Shown piece by piece: positions 10,735 through 19,207 of a DNA stretch of 64,000 nucleotides. The notes under the pieces are model-generated. The model was not told where the DNA came from and did no database searches. It saw only the letters and a program-made list of their open reading frames with translations. This DNA comes from Saccharothrix ecbatanensis (GTDB taxonomy: Bacteria > Actinomycetota > Actinomycetes > Mycobacteriales > Pseudonocardiaceae), in the NCBI RefSeq assembly GCF_014205015.1, contig NZ_JACHMO010000001.1, positions 3,658,001 to 3,722,000 on the forward strand. Reading direction: 5' to 3'. Made by a program: the position numbers and the translations under genes. Positions within the stretch are counted from its first letter, which is position 1; each line of letters opens with the position of its first letter.

Positions 10735-11772
10735 ATGACCTCCACCAGACGCCCGTCGACCGACGCCGCAGACCGCGGAGGACCGACCATCGCCCGCATA
10801 GCCGAGCTGGCGGGCGTGTCCACCGCGACGGTGTCCAAGGTCGTCAACGGACGTGCGGAGGTCGCCCCGGAGACCCGCGCCCTGGTCGAGGCGGTGATCC
10901 GCGAACACGGTTACCGCAGGCAGAAGAAGGCCACCCGCGCGACGCTGGTGGAGCTGGTGCTCCACGAGCTCGAAGGCGCCTACGCCATGGAGATCATCAG
11001 AGGTGTTGAACGCGTGGCCGGCGAGAACGAACTCGCCGTCGTGCTCACCGAACTGCACGGCCGCCACACCCCCGGACGCACCTGGATCGACGGTGTGCTG
11101 GCCCGCAAGCCCGCCGGGGTGATCACCGTCTTCTCCGCCCCCACCTCCGCCCAGCAGGAGCAACTGGCCAGCCGCGGGATCCCGTTCGTGCTGGTCGACC
11201 CCACCAGCGACCCAGGCCACGAATTCCCCACGGTGGGCACCAGCAACTGGAGCGGCGGCCTCTCGGCCACCCGCCACCTGCTCGAACTCGGCCACCGACG
11301 CATCGCCGCCATCACCGGCCCCTCGCACGCGCTGTCCAGCCGCGCCCGCCTCGACGGCTACCGTGCCGCGCTGGACGCCGCCGAGGTCCCTGTCGACCGC
11401 GCGCTCATCCGGATCGGCGACTTCAACATCGCCGACGGCCTCAACCACGCCCGTGACTTGCTACGACTCGACCAACCACCCACCGCGATCTTCGCCTTCA
11501 ACGACGCCCAAGCCTTCGGCGTCTACCAGGCCGCCCACGAAGCCGGTGTCCGCATCCCCCACGACCTCAGCGTCGTCGGCTTCGACGACCTCCCACCCGC
11601 CCAATGGGCCATCCCCGCCCTCACCACCGTCCGCCAACCCCTCAGCGACATGGCCGCCGCCGCCACCGACATGATCATCACCCTCGCGCACGGTGACCCC
11701 CTCCCCCAACACCGCCTCATGCACACCACCGAACTCATCACCCGCGCGAGCACCACCGCACCTCGCACGTGA
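10735..11772 (+). CDS. LacI-family regulator of xylan operon (XylR/BxlR-like)
   Basis: 345 residues with an N-terminal LacI helix-turn-helix (about 18-40, IARIAELAGVSTATVSKVVNG), hinge helix and a periplasmic-binding-protein-type sensor domain. It is transcribed divergently from the xylo-oligosaccharide importer operon and most likely represses it until a xylan-derived sugar binds. Two GAAA/TTTC-type motifs in the intergenic gap are candidate operators. The family and divergent layout are clear; the specific ligand is inference. Confidence 0.9.
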   Translation: MTSTRRPSTDAADRGGPTIARIAELAGVSTATVSKVVNGRAEVAPETRALVEAVIREHGYRRQKKATRATLVELVLHELEGAYAMEIIRGVERVAGENELAVVLTELHGRHTPGRTWIDGVLARKPAGVITVFSAPTSAQQEQLASRGIPFVLVDPTSDPGHEFPTVGTSNWSGGLSATRHLLELGHRRIAAITGPSHALSSRARLDGYRAALDAAEVPVDRALIRIGDFNIADGLNHARDLLRLDQPPTAIFAFNDAQAFGVYQAAHEAGVRIPHDLSVVGFDDLPPAQWAIPALTTVRQPLSDMAAAATDMIITLAHGDPLPQHRLMHTTELITRASTTAPRT

Positions 11773-11801
11773 GTGCGCGTAAAAACGTACGGTTCAAGAC
11801 C

Positions 11802-11813
11802 CGAAAGTTAACG
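11802..11813 (+). promoter_or_regulatory. Second copy of the CGAAwGTTAACG motif
   Basis: CGAAAGTTAACG matches 11 of 12 bases of the sequence at 10627-10638. It lies just upstream of a decayed carbohydrate-binding gene, suggesting that gene once belonged to the same LacI regulon. A single short match, so only suggestive. Confidence 0.35.
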
Positions 11814-11944
11814 CGCGTCCAAGGTGATCCACTGAGGCTCACCCGTAACGGCCGCCGAGGTACCCGCCGAGTAGACGGCCCGACTCGCCGTCGACCTGCT
11901 CGCGGAACGGGTCGCGGACCCCGACACGCCCGTCCGCAACGCAC

Positions 11945-12223
11945 GCCCGCGCGACAGGGCAGTACAACCCCGACCCGATGACGCGGCACGCCGACATCTC
12001 GGTCAACGGCCACGTGCAACGGGTCCACTTCCCGAACACCTTCCACTTCAACCAGTTCCGCGACCTCGTCGTGCCGGTCGACCTGGGCGCCGGAACCAAC
12101 ACCATCAGGTTCACCGCACAGGAACTGCCGAACTGTGACGGCACCACGTACAACCAGTTCGGCCAGCGCTCGATGTACACGCCGAACATCGACTACGTAA
12201 CCGTCGCGCCACTGGTCGGCTGA
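11945..12223 (+). pseudogene. Remnant of a carbohydrate-binding (CBM6/35-like) module
   Basis: About 90 codons remain, containing features of a beta-sandwich CBM: 'SVNG' strand, the 'AGTNTIRFTA' strand and a C-terminal 'PNIDYVTVAP' strand, followed by a normal stop. No signal peptide, catalytic domain or convincing start exists upstream; other frames of 11838-11945 look degenerate. It is probably the tail of a secreted glycosidase lost by deletion. The LacI-type motif at 11802 supports former membership of the xylan regulon. Confidence 0.5.
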
Positions 12224-12320
12224 TCTCGCACGCGACAGGACGCAGGGAACCCGAACGAAAAGGCCACCGGCGCGGGCTCCGGCGTGACACCCACCTGCTC
12301 CGCCGGATGACACGCTGGTT

Positions 12321-12368
12321 CCACGCAGAATGGCGCCGAGCCGACCGGCTCGGCGCCATTCTGCGTGG
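12321..12368 (-). terminator. Very strong hairpin terminator of the deoxysugar operon
   Basis: A perfect stem of 22-23 bp whose arms begin CCACGCAGAATGGCG, closed by a 2-4 nt loop. It lies 25 bp past the stop of the FAH-family gene and probably ends the long minus-strand operon; it would also stop plus-strand transcripts. Confidence 0.85.
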
Positions 12369-12392
12369 CGTCGATCCGGTGCGTGGTGATGG

Positions 12393-13244
12393 TCACGCTT
12401 GGCCGATCCGGTGTCGCTGCACGCCCAGGCGGTCGATGGCGACCTCGACCGTATCTCCTTCACGCAGGTAGTCGAAGTCGTTGGCACCGAGCGCCACGCC
12501 CGCGGGTGTGCCGGTGTTCACCACGTCACCGGGTTCCAGGACCATGAACTGGCTGAGGTACCAGATGATGTGGTGCACACCGAACAGCATGTTCGCCGTG
12601 TTGCCGTCCTGCCGCGGCTTTCCGTTGACGCTCAGCCTCATCCCCAGTGCCTGCGGGTCGCCCACCTCATCGGCGGTGACCAGCCACGGCCCCAACGGGT
12701 TGAACGTCTCGCAGGACTTGCCCTTGGTCCACTGGCCGCCCCGGTGGAGCTGGAAGTCGCGTTCGCTGACGTCGTCGGAGATCGCGTAGCCCGCGATCAC
12801 CGCCGCCGCGTCCCGCGGGCTGTCCAGGTAGCGCGCGGTGGCGCCCAGCACTACGGCCAACTCCACCTCGTAATCGGTGGACACACTAGTCCGGGGCACC
12901 AGCACGGTGTCGTCCGGTCCGACGATCGTGCTGGTCGCCTTCATGAACACCACAGGCTCAGCCGGCGGTTCCGCCCGGGTTTCGGCAGCGTGGTCGGAGT
13001 AGTTGAGGCCGATGCACACCAGGGCACCCGGACGGCGGATCGGCGCGCCGATCCGCATCCCCGTGATGTCCATCGCCGGCAGGTCACCGCCGGCGAGGGC
13101 GTCGCGCACCCGCGACACACCGCCGCCGGAGAGGAAGTCACCACCGATCTCACTCGTCACGGGCCGTAGGTCACGCGCGCGACCGGACCCGTCCAGCACC
13201 ACGGGAACCTCGGATCCGGGGTCGCCCACTCTCAACAGTCGCAT
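12393..13244 (-). CDS. FAH-family hydrolase, probable 2,4-diketo-3-deoxy-L-fuconate hydrolase
   Basis: 283 residues of the fumarylacetoacetate hydrolase superfamily. The metal-site residues are visible: E126 and E128 in DYEVELAVVLG and D158 in ISDDVSERD, plus the 'GKSCETFNPLGPW' and 'NTGTPAGVALG' blocks. Members with this pattern cleave 2,4-diketo-3-deoxy sugar acids to pyruvate and a hydroxyacid. The upstream neighbour is a short-chain dehydrogenase that could make the 2,4-diketo substrate, which fits the last step of the oxidative L-fucose route (products pyruvate and L-lactate). L-rhamnose-derived acids are a possible alternative. Confidence 0.8.
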   Translation of the reverse strand: MRLLRVGDPGSEVPVVLDGSGRARDLRPVTSEIGGDFLSGGGVSRVRDALAGGDLPAMDITGMRIGAPIRRPGALVCIGLNYSDHAAETRAEPPAEPVVFMKATSTIVGPDDTVLVPRTSVSTDYEVELAVVLGATARYLDSPRDAAAVIAGYAISDDVSERDFQLHRGGQWTKGKSCETFNPLGPWLVTADEVGDPQALGMRLSVNGKPRQDGNTANMLFGVHHIIWYLSQFMVLEPGDVVNTGTPAGVALGANDFDYLREGDTVEVAIDRLGVQRHRIGQA

Positions 13245-13415
13245 TGCCGTTCCTCGCTCGTTCGAGTCGGTTCTGTTCTGGTTGTCGGCCGCGCGGCGAC
13301 GGGGGTTCGTAAACCGCGGTGCGGTGTCACCGGGTCGGCTGCGTGGTGCCGTGCCGTGCCCAGACCGCGACGATGGCGTCGATCCGCATGACCCTCGTCG
13401 TCGTCCTCCGGGGGA

Positions 13416-14153
13416 TCATCCGGCCATGAGGCCACCGTCGATGACGAGCTCGGTCCCGGTGATGAACGCGGCGTCGTCGGAAGCGAGGTAGAGAGCGGCG
13501 CGGGCCACCTCCTCGGAAGTGCCCAGGCGACCCATCGGCTGGCGTGCGACCAGTGCGGCACGAGTCGCCACCGGGTCCGCCGCGGCGTCGAGGAGGCGGC
13601 CGACCCAGGGCGAGTCGACGGTGCCGGGACAGATCGAGTTGCAGCGCACGCCCGTGCCCGCGTACTGCACGGCCACCTGGCGGGTCAGCGCCACCACTGC
13701 CCCCTTGCTGGCGCAGTAGGCGGCACGGTCCTTCAACCCGACCATGCCCGCGACCGAGGCGGTGTTGATGATCGCGCCGCCGCCTTGCTCGAGCATCGTG
13801 GGCACCGCGTATTTGATGCCCAGGAAGACCCCACGCGTGTTGACCGCGAAGACCTTGTCCCACTCGTCCACGCCGCAGGACACAACATCCGTGGTGGACG
13901 AGAAGCCCGCGTTGTTGCACAGGACATCCAGCTTGCCGGTCTCTTCCACCGCCCGAGCCAGCCCGGACTCGACCGATCCCGGATCGGTGACATCCACCCG
14001 CAGCCCGATCGTTCCTTCCGGAGCGGTGTCGGGGTCGAGGTCGGCCGCGAACACGATCGCGCCCTCCGCGTGGAACTGGCGGGCCATCTCGTAACCGATT
14101 CCCGATCCCGCGCCGGTGACGACCACCGTGCGACCCTCGAACCTGTTGATCAT
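13416..14153 (-). CDS. SDR dehydrogenase, probable 2-keto-3-deoxy-L-fuconate dehydrogenase
   Basis: 245-residue classical short-chain dehydrogenase. The NAD-binding TGAGSGIG (13-20), NNAG (80-83), catalytic S133, Y146 and K150 (YCASK) are all present. An acidic residue after beta-strand 2 (AADLD) suggests NAD rather than NADP. Ribosome site GGAAGGA. In the oxidative L-fucose pathway this family oxidises 2-keto-3-deoxy-L-fuconate at C4, giving the substrate of the FAH-family enzyme encoded 171 bp downstream. SDR substrate prediction is uncertain, so the role rests on the gene set. Confidence 0.78.
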   Translation of the reverse strand: MINRFEGRTVVVTGAGSGIGYEMARQFHAEGAIVFAADLDPDTAPEGTIGLRVDVTDPGSVESGLARAVEETGKLDVLCNNAGFSSTTDVVSCGVDEWDKVFAVNTRGVFLGIKYAVPTMLEQGGGAIINTASVAGMVGLKDRAAYCASKGAVVALTRQVAVQYAGTGVRCNSICPGTVDSPWVGRLLDAAADPVATRAALVARQPMGRLGTSEEVARAALYLASDDAAFITGTELVIDGGLMAG

Positions 14154-14171
14154 GCGGAATTCCTTCCTGCG

Positions 14172-14279
14172 CTATCGCAGCTTGTCGGCGAGGTGGCCGA
14201 GCTTGCGCAGCAGCACCCGGCTCGCCGTGCCCACGTCGGGGAAACAGCCCGTCCACGGGACAGGTGGCGAACGATGCCG
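14172..14279 (-). pseudogene. Possible 3' tail of a deleted gene
   Basis: Between the IclR gene and the SDR gene a minus-strand frame of about 36 codons ends in TAG just before the SDR ribosome site. Its last 24 codons nearly all end in G or C (ending ...RVLLRKLGHLADKLR), as in real genes here, but no start or family can be recognised. It may be what is left of a gene removed from the operon. Chance cannot be excluded. Confidence 0.3.
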
Positions 14280-14289
14280 CTCTCGATGG

Positions 14290-15051
14290 TCATCCCGCGT
14301 GTGATCGGGAGAGCCGGGCGATCTCGTCCGCCGCAGCGGACAGTCCGGTGATGACGGCCGCGCGGCGCTCGTCGGTGACCCGGTCCAACGGGACCGAGCA
14401 ACTGACTGCGTCGACCGCCCCGTGTGCGGGCACGGCGACCGCGAAGCAGGCGAGCCCGAGGGTGTTCTGCTCGACCTCCCACGCCCAGCCGCGCGACCGG
14501 ATCCCAGCCAGCTCGGTGCGCAGTTCGGCGTGGTCGGTCACCGTGTGCCTGGTGAGTGGCACCAGGGAGGCGGGCAGCAGCTCACTCACCTCCCCCGGGT
14601 CGCGGGCGGCGAGCAGGACCTTGCCCAGGGCGGTCGCGTGCCCGGGCAGACGCCTGCCCACGCGCGAGGTCACCCGGAAATGGTTCCGCGACTCCAGGCT
14701 CGCCAGGTAGACGACCTCCGCGCCGTCGAGCCTGCCCAGGTGCACCGTCTCCCCCAGGGTCTCCCGCAGCCGCGTCAGCACCGGTCCAGCCGCACTGACG
14801 ACGGGGTCGCGGTCGAGATAGGACGCACCCACGCGCAGCGCCCGCAGGCCCAGGCGGTAGGCGGTGCCGTGCGCCGCGGACTCCACCCAGCCGCAGGCGA
14901 TGAGCGTCCGCAGCAGGATGTGCAGGCTGGACCTGGGCACCTCGAGCAGTCGGTGCAGCTCGACCAGGGTCAGCGGGGTGCCGGCGCCCGCGAGCACTTC
15001 CAGCACGTCGATCGTCCGACCCGCGGACTTCACCCGGTCCGCTGTTGCCAT
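14290..15051 (-). CDS. IclR-family regulator of the deoxysugar operon
   Basis: 253 residues: winged helix at the N-terminus (about 1-70, 'TPLTLVELHRLLEVPRSSLH') and the IclR effector domain (about 75-250) with the 'GRRLPGHATALGKVLLA' signature. ATG 15051 has GAGGAAA upstream; the frame continues further but only by overlap with the permease region. It lies 22 nt after the second permease gene within the operon, so it is co-transcribed and likely controls this catabolic set in response to an acid intermediate. Whether it or the GntR protein at 26780 binds the ATCGAT-type sites is unknown. Confidence 0.88.
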   Translation of the reverse strand: MATADRVKSAGRTIDVLEVLAGAGTPLTLVELHRLLEVPRSSLHILLRTLIACGWVESAAHGTAYRLGLRALRVGASYLDRDPVVSAAGPVLTRLRETLGETVHLGRLDGAEVVYLASLESRNHFRVTSRVGRRLPGHATALGKVLLAARDPGEVSELLPASLVPLTRHTVTDHAELRTELAGIRSRGWAWEVEQNTLGLACFAVAVPAHGAVDAVSCSVPLDRVTDERRAAVITGLSAAADEIARLSRSHAG

Positions 15052-15073
15052 GGTGTTTCCTCGGTGGTCGTGG

Positions 15074-15922
15074 TCAGCCCTTGAGGGCGCCGTCGGACAG
15101 TCCGCTGACGAAGTAGCGCTGCATGAACGCGTAGAACAGCAGCGTGGGGATGCTGGCGATCCAGAGGAACGCGAACACCTGCTCGAAGCTGGTTGTCGTG
15201 GGGCCGATCGCGGCGTAGAGGCCGGTGGTGATCGTCTGCTCATCACCGGGGCCGAGGATGACCGACGGGTTGAGGTAGTCGTTCCACGTGCCGATGCCGA
15301 CGAAGATCGCGATGGACGCGGTGGCGGGCAGCAGCAGCGGGAAGATGATCCGCCAGTAGGTGCCCATCCTGCTCGCGCCGTCGATCGACGCTGCCTCGTC
15401 CAGCTCGCGCGGGATGGCGCGGATGAACCCGGTGTAGACCAGGACGGTGAACGGCAGGCGGGCCGCGATCTCGAACAGGATCACGCCGACCGGGGAGCCG
15501 AGCAGGCCGACCGTGTACATCAGGTACACCAGCGGGATCAGCATCGTCTGCGTGGGCACGAGCAGGCCGCACACCAGCACGGTGTAGCCGATGACGGCCT
15601 TCTTGCCGCCTGCGCGGGCCAGCACGTAGGAGCACATGCCGCCCATCAGCACGCACCCGCCGACCGTGCCGACGGTGATCCAAAGGCTGTTCAGGTAGCC
15701 GCCGGCCACGTCGAAGGACTCCGAGGTGAACGCCGCGGCCAGGTTGTCGAAGGTCAGCCGGGACGCGGTGAACCCCAGCGGGTCGGTGATGATGTCCGCT
15801 TCCGACTTGAACGCGTTGATCAGCAGGATGTACATCGGCAGCGACAGCAGGACCGTCACGCCGGTCAAGAAGCCGTGCCGCGCCAACGATCGGCGGCGGG
15901 TGCCGGAGTGGACGGTCGTCAT
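15074..15922 (-). CDS. Sugar ABC transporter permease, MalG type (deoxysugar operon)
   Basis: 282-residue membrane subunit with six predicted helices and the coupling loop EAASIDGASRMGTYWRI. ATG 15922 overlaps the stop of the MalF-type gene (ATGA). The C-terminus (GLSDGALKG) is typical of the family. It works with the MalF-type partner and the divergently encoded binding protein at 17807; no ATPase gene is present. Confidence 0.92.
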   Translation of the reverse strand: MTTVHSGTRRRSLARHGFLTGVTVLLSLPMYILLINAFKSEADIITDPLGFTASRLTFDNLAAAFTSESFDVAGGYLNSLWITVGTVGGCVLMGGMCSYVLARAGGKKAVIGYTVLVCGLLVPTQTMLIPLVYLMYTVGLLGSPVGVILFEIAARLPFTVLVYTGFIRAIPRELDEAASIDGASRMGTYWRIIFPLLLPATASIAIFVGIGTWNDYLNPSVILGPGDEQTITTGLYAAIGPTTTSFEQVFAFLWIASIPTLLFYAFMQRYFVSGLSDGALKG

Positions 15923-16863
15923 TGCGTGCTGCTCTCTCGCCTGCGGAGGTAGCCCAGCACGAGCAGGGCGAGAACCACCGTGGTGACGGACAGGATCGCC
16001 GCCTGGGCCGACGCCGTGGCGGGCAGGCCGTCCTGCAGGCCGTCGACGACGATCTTGAAGGACAGCGTGGTGGTGGCGCCGGCGGGGCCGCCCGCGGTGA
16101 GCGCCTGGATGCGGGCGTACTCGTGCAGCAGCCCGACGAAGGTGTAGATGACGTTGATCGTCACCGCGGGCGCGATCGACGGCAGCGTCACGTTGCCGAA
16201 GATCTGCCGCCGGTTCGCCCCGTCGATCATCGCGGCCTCGGTCAGTTCGGCCGGGACGCGCGACAGGCCCGCCAGGAAGATGACGATGTTGAAGCCGAGG
16301 GACTGCCAGATGATCACCATGACCACGCTGACCAAGGCGAGGTTCTCCCTGCCGAGCCACTCGATCGGCGTGACCCCCGCGAAGGTGTTGAGCGCGTGGT
16401 TGAGCGCGCCCTGGTGGCCGAGGATCGCTCGCCACAGGAAACCGACGGCCACCTCGTTGAGCACGATCGGCGCGAAGATGATCGCGCGGTAGAGGGTGGA
16501 TGACCGCCCTGGCGACCGCAGCAGCAGGGCGAACGCCAAACCGAGCGCGTTGACCAGGATGGTCGCCCCGCCCGCGATGATGCCGGTGGTGACCAGGCTG
16601 CGGCTGAAGGCGGGTTCGTCGAAGACCTTGACGAAGTTGTCGAACCCGACCCAGTCGGCGGTCAAGGTCAGGCCGTTCCACGACGTCATCGAGTAGTAGA
16701 ACGTCGACAGCGCGGGCAGCAGGAACAGCGTGCCGTAGATCAGGTACGCGGGCGTCGTCATCAGGAACAGGTCGAAGGACTGCCTGACACGTCCCCGGCG
16801 AGCCACCCGCTTGGTGGGCTCCGAGCGCCGCCGTGGCGCCGGTCGGCTCAGGGTCGTCGTCAT
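15919..16863 (-). CDS. Sugar ABC transporter permease, MalF type (deoxysugar operon)
   Basis: 314 residues with a basic cytoplasmic N-terminus, six predicted transmembrane helices and the EAA loop EAAMIDGANRRQIF. Start ATG 16863 lies 4 nt after the stop of the RraA-like gene, so the three genes are tightly coupled. Cargo is inferred from the catabolic genes around it. Confidence 0.92.
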   Translation of the reverse strand: MTTTLSRPAPRRRSEPTKRVARRGRVRQSFDLFLMTTPAYLIYGTLFLLPALSTFYYSMTSWNGLTLTADWVGFDNFVKVFDEPAFSRSLVTTGIIAGGATILVNALGLAFALLLRSPGRSSTLYRAIIFAPIVLNEVAVGFLWRAILGHQGALNHALNTFAGVTPIEWLGRENLALVSVVMVIIWQSLGFNIVIFLAGLSRVPAELTEAAMIDGANRRQIFGNVTLPSIAPAVTINVIYTFVGLLHEYARIQALTAGGPAGATTTLSFKIVVDGLQDGLPATASAQAAILSVTTVVLALLVLGYLRRRESSTQ

Positions 16864-16867
16864 CCCG

Positions 16868-17662
16868 TCACCCCGAGATCTGGTCGAGTTGCCGGTCGGC
16901 GAGCCACTTCTCGTAAGCCTGCACCGAGACCGAACCGCTGAGCGGGTAGTAGTCGCGGAGCAGGCCGCCCTGTTCGATCCGCTCCCGGCTGAACTGCTCC
17001 TGCGACTCCTGCCCCTTGGCGATCTGGCTGACCGTGGCGGCCTTGTCACGCGGCACCACCACCGCGCCGTCGTCGTCGGCCACGACGATGTCGCCGGGCA
17101 GGACCAGCACCCCGCCCGCGGCGACCGGCACGTCGTAGGCCCAGGGGAACAGCTCCGACTGCGAGGCGTAGTGCGGCGTGCTGCCGGTGCACCAGATCGG
17201 CACGCCCAGCTCGCGCACCTTGCCGGTGTCCCGGATCCGGCCGTCGACCACGATCCCGGCGCCACCGCGCTTGCGGAAGTAACGGACGAGCATGTCGCCG
17301 ATGCAGCCGGTGAACTCGCTGTTGTACGCCTGGATCACCAGGACATCGGCGGGCTCGATCGACTCCAGCACCGCCCACAGCGCGGTGCCCCGCTCGACGT
17401 ACTCCTCATCCATGCCGGAGAAGACGTCCTCGCGTTGGGGCATGAATTGCAGTGTGACCGCGGAGCCGACGATGCGCTGGCCGGCCTGCAAGGGTTTGGG
17501 CCCCTTGATGAACGTGCGCCGGATGCCCTGGCTGTGCAGCTTCGCGCACACGCTCGCCGATCCGACGCCGTCCAGCAGCGCGAGCTCATCGGCGGTGGCC
17601 CGCTCGAACGCGGCTCCGCGCACCGGGAGCTCCGGAGCGGAGCGAGGCGGGGTACTGGACAT
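16868..17662 (-). CDS. RraA-fold protein (HMG/CHA aldolase family)
   Basis: 264 residues with the RraA/dimethylmenaquinone-methyltransferase-like fold. The metal and substrate motif is intact (DGRIRD, 140-145, with G in the following 'GVPIW'), as is 'PGDIVVADDDGAVVVP'. Enzymes with this motif are Mg-dependent pyruvate-type retro-aldolases or oxaloacetate decarboxylases; proteins without it regulate RNase E. Being the first gene of a sugar-catabolic operon with an AAGGAG ribosome site, it is probably a metabolic enzyme acting on a 2-keto acid. It could split 2-keto-3-deoxy-fuconate or stand in for another step; that is inference. Confidence 0.8.
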   Translation of the reverse strand: MSSTPPRSAPELPVRGAAFERATADELALLDGVGSASVCAKLHSQGIRRTFIKGPKPLQAGQRIVGSAVTLQFMPQREDVFSGMDEEYVERGTALWAVLESIEPADVLVIQAYNSEFTGCIGDMLVRYFRKRGGAGIVVDGRIRDTGKVRELGVPIWCTGSTPHYASQSELFPWAYDVPVAAGGVLVLPGDIVVADDDGAVVVPRDKAATVSQIAKGQESQEQFSRERIEQGGLLRDYYPLSGSVSVQAYEKWLADRQLDQISG

Positions 17663-17736
17663 GAATGTCTCCTTCGAGGCTGCGGTGTTTCGACTTCGCA
17701 ACACCACCGGATCGCGTGGAGCGGATGCTAGCACTC

Positions 17737-17750
17737 ATCGATAATCGTTT
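17737..17750. promoter_or_regulatory. ATCGAT-type operator in the RraA/binding-protein gap
   Basis: ATCGATAATCGTTT lies between the divergent RraA-like and binding-protein genes. It shares the ATCGATAA core with sites at 21473, 24550 and 26736, all upstream of genes of the same catabolic block. This copy matches the consensus least well in its right half. Confidence 0.5.
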
Positions 17751-17806
17751 GCTACGTTCATGCGACTCAGATGGACGACACTTCGTTACGACAGAAGGAG
17801 GAGGCC

Positions 17807-19105
17807 ATGACGCTTGGCCTAAGCAGACGGTCGGCCGCCAAGACGTGGATCGGGGCGATCGCGGCCGTCGTCCTGGCGGCCGGCGTCTCGGCGTGTGGCT
17901 CGACGAGCAGCGGCGGCAGCGGGGAGAAGGTCGAGCTGACGTTCTACGTCGGCGTGACCCCCACGCTGACCACCACGCTGTTCGAGCAGCAGTTCGCCAA
18001 GTTCCAGGCGGCACACCCGAACGTCACCGTCAAGCTCCTGGACGCGAACAACAAGAGCGCGGGCAGCACTCTCGACTCGCTGATCGTCAGCCACCGGGTG
18101 CCGGACGTGATGCTGTTCGGCGGTGTGCTCACCCAGAAGTACGTCAACAGCGGCGTGCTGCACGGCTATGACCCGAGCGACCCGGCGATCGCGGGCCTGC
18201 GCCCGAACGAGCGGCAGACCTACAAGGGCAAGGTCTGGGCCCAGTACTTCTCCCTCCAGCCGCAGAACTTGCTCTACTACAACAAGAAGGTGCTCGCCCA
18301 GGCAGGCGTCGCCGACATCCCGAAGACCTTCGACGAGTTCGACGCCGCGCTGGCCAAGGTCAAGGCCGCGGGCGAGACCCCGATGGCCTCGGCCGGCCAG
18401 AGCACGTGGCCCGCCAACGCCCTGCTGTGGTCGGCGATCTCCACCAAGTTCCAGGACGAACCCGATTTCTGGGACCACGTCTGCAAGGGCACCGCGAGCT
18501 ACAGCGGTGACCCCGCCTTCCAGAAGGCGGCGGCCCAGTGGCAGAAGTGGTTCAAGGACGGCTACCTCCAGGACGGCTACATCAGCACGAACTACCCCGA
18601 CGACCAGGCGCTGTTCGGCAGCGGCAAGGCCGCGTTCTACCCGTCGGGCTCGTGGACGGCGGCGGCCCTGCAGAAGCTGCCCAACGCCGAAGACTTCGGG
18701 GTCACCGTGTGGCCGACCGTCACCGGCAAGCAGGCGATCTCCGTCAACGACAACGGCATCACGGTGTCGGCGCAGTCCAAGCACAAGGACTTGGCCATCG
18801 AGCTGGCCAAGTTCCTCGCGACCGGTGACGGCGCAGCCGACCTGCTCAAGGCCGACTCCCTGATCTCGGCCAAGACGGACCCGATCACCTGGGAGGGCGG
18901 CCCGCTGGACAGCCAGATCGCCGAGTTGGCGAAAACTCTGCCCAATATCCCCCACTTCGGCGGCACCATGCCGGTCCAGCCACCACTGGGCAACTACCGC
19001 ACGCCGCTGACGAGCGACCTCCAGGCGATGCACCTCGGCAACATCAGCCCGGACGAGGTGCTGAAGAACGCCGACAAGTACGCGGCCGACAACAAGTCCT
19101 GCTAG
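17807..19105 (+). CDS. Sugar-binding lipoprotein of the deoxysugar importer
   Basis: 432-residue family 1 solute-binding protein. The signal peptide ends in the lipobox GVSAC, anchoring C30 to the membrane. ATG 17807 has AAGGAGG upstream, better than the in-frame ATG at 17771. Divergent from the RraA-permease operon and sharing its control region; probably delivers L-fucose or a fucosyl oligosaccharide to the two permeases. A strong hairpin follows the gene. Confidence 0.9.
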   Translation: MTLGLSRRSAAKTWIGAIAAVVLAAGVSACGSTSSGGSGEKVELTFYVGVTPTLTTTLFEQQFAKFQAAHPNVTVKLLDANNKSAGSTLDSLIVSHRVPDVMLFGGVLTQKYVNSGVLHGYDPSDPAIAGLRPNERQTYKGKVWAQYFSLQPQNLLYYNKKVLAQAGVADIPKTFDEFDAALAKVKAAGETPMASAGQSTWPANALLWSAISTKFQDEPDFWDHVCKGTASYSGDPAFQKAAAQWQKWFKDGYLQDGYISTNYPDDQALFGSGKAAFYPSGSWTAAALQKLPNAEDFGVTVWPTVTGKQAISVNDNGITVSAQSKHKDLAIELAKFLATGDGAADLLKADSLISAKTDPITWEGGPLDSQIAELAKTLPNIPHFGGTMPVQPPLGNYRTPLTSDLQAMHLGNISPDEVLKNADKYAADNKSC

Positions 19106-19153
19106 TCGACCCCTGAGACCTCGGGCCCTCCCCTCTCCCCCGGCCCGAGATGA

Positions 19154-19188
19154 GGCTGGGTCCGGTGCCCCCCGCACCGGACCCAGCC
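19154..19188. terminator. Bidirectional hairpin terminator
   Basis: A perfect 15-bp stem (arms GGCTGGGTCCGGTGC / GCACCGGACCCAGCC) with a CCCCC loop, followed on the plus strand by a T-rich stretch. It sits between the convergent binding-protein and mutarotase genes and can end both transcripts. Confidence 0.9.
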
Positions 19189-19207
19189 GCTTTGTCTTTC
19201 CGGACCC

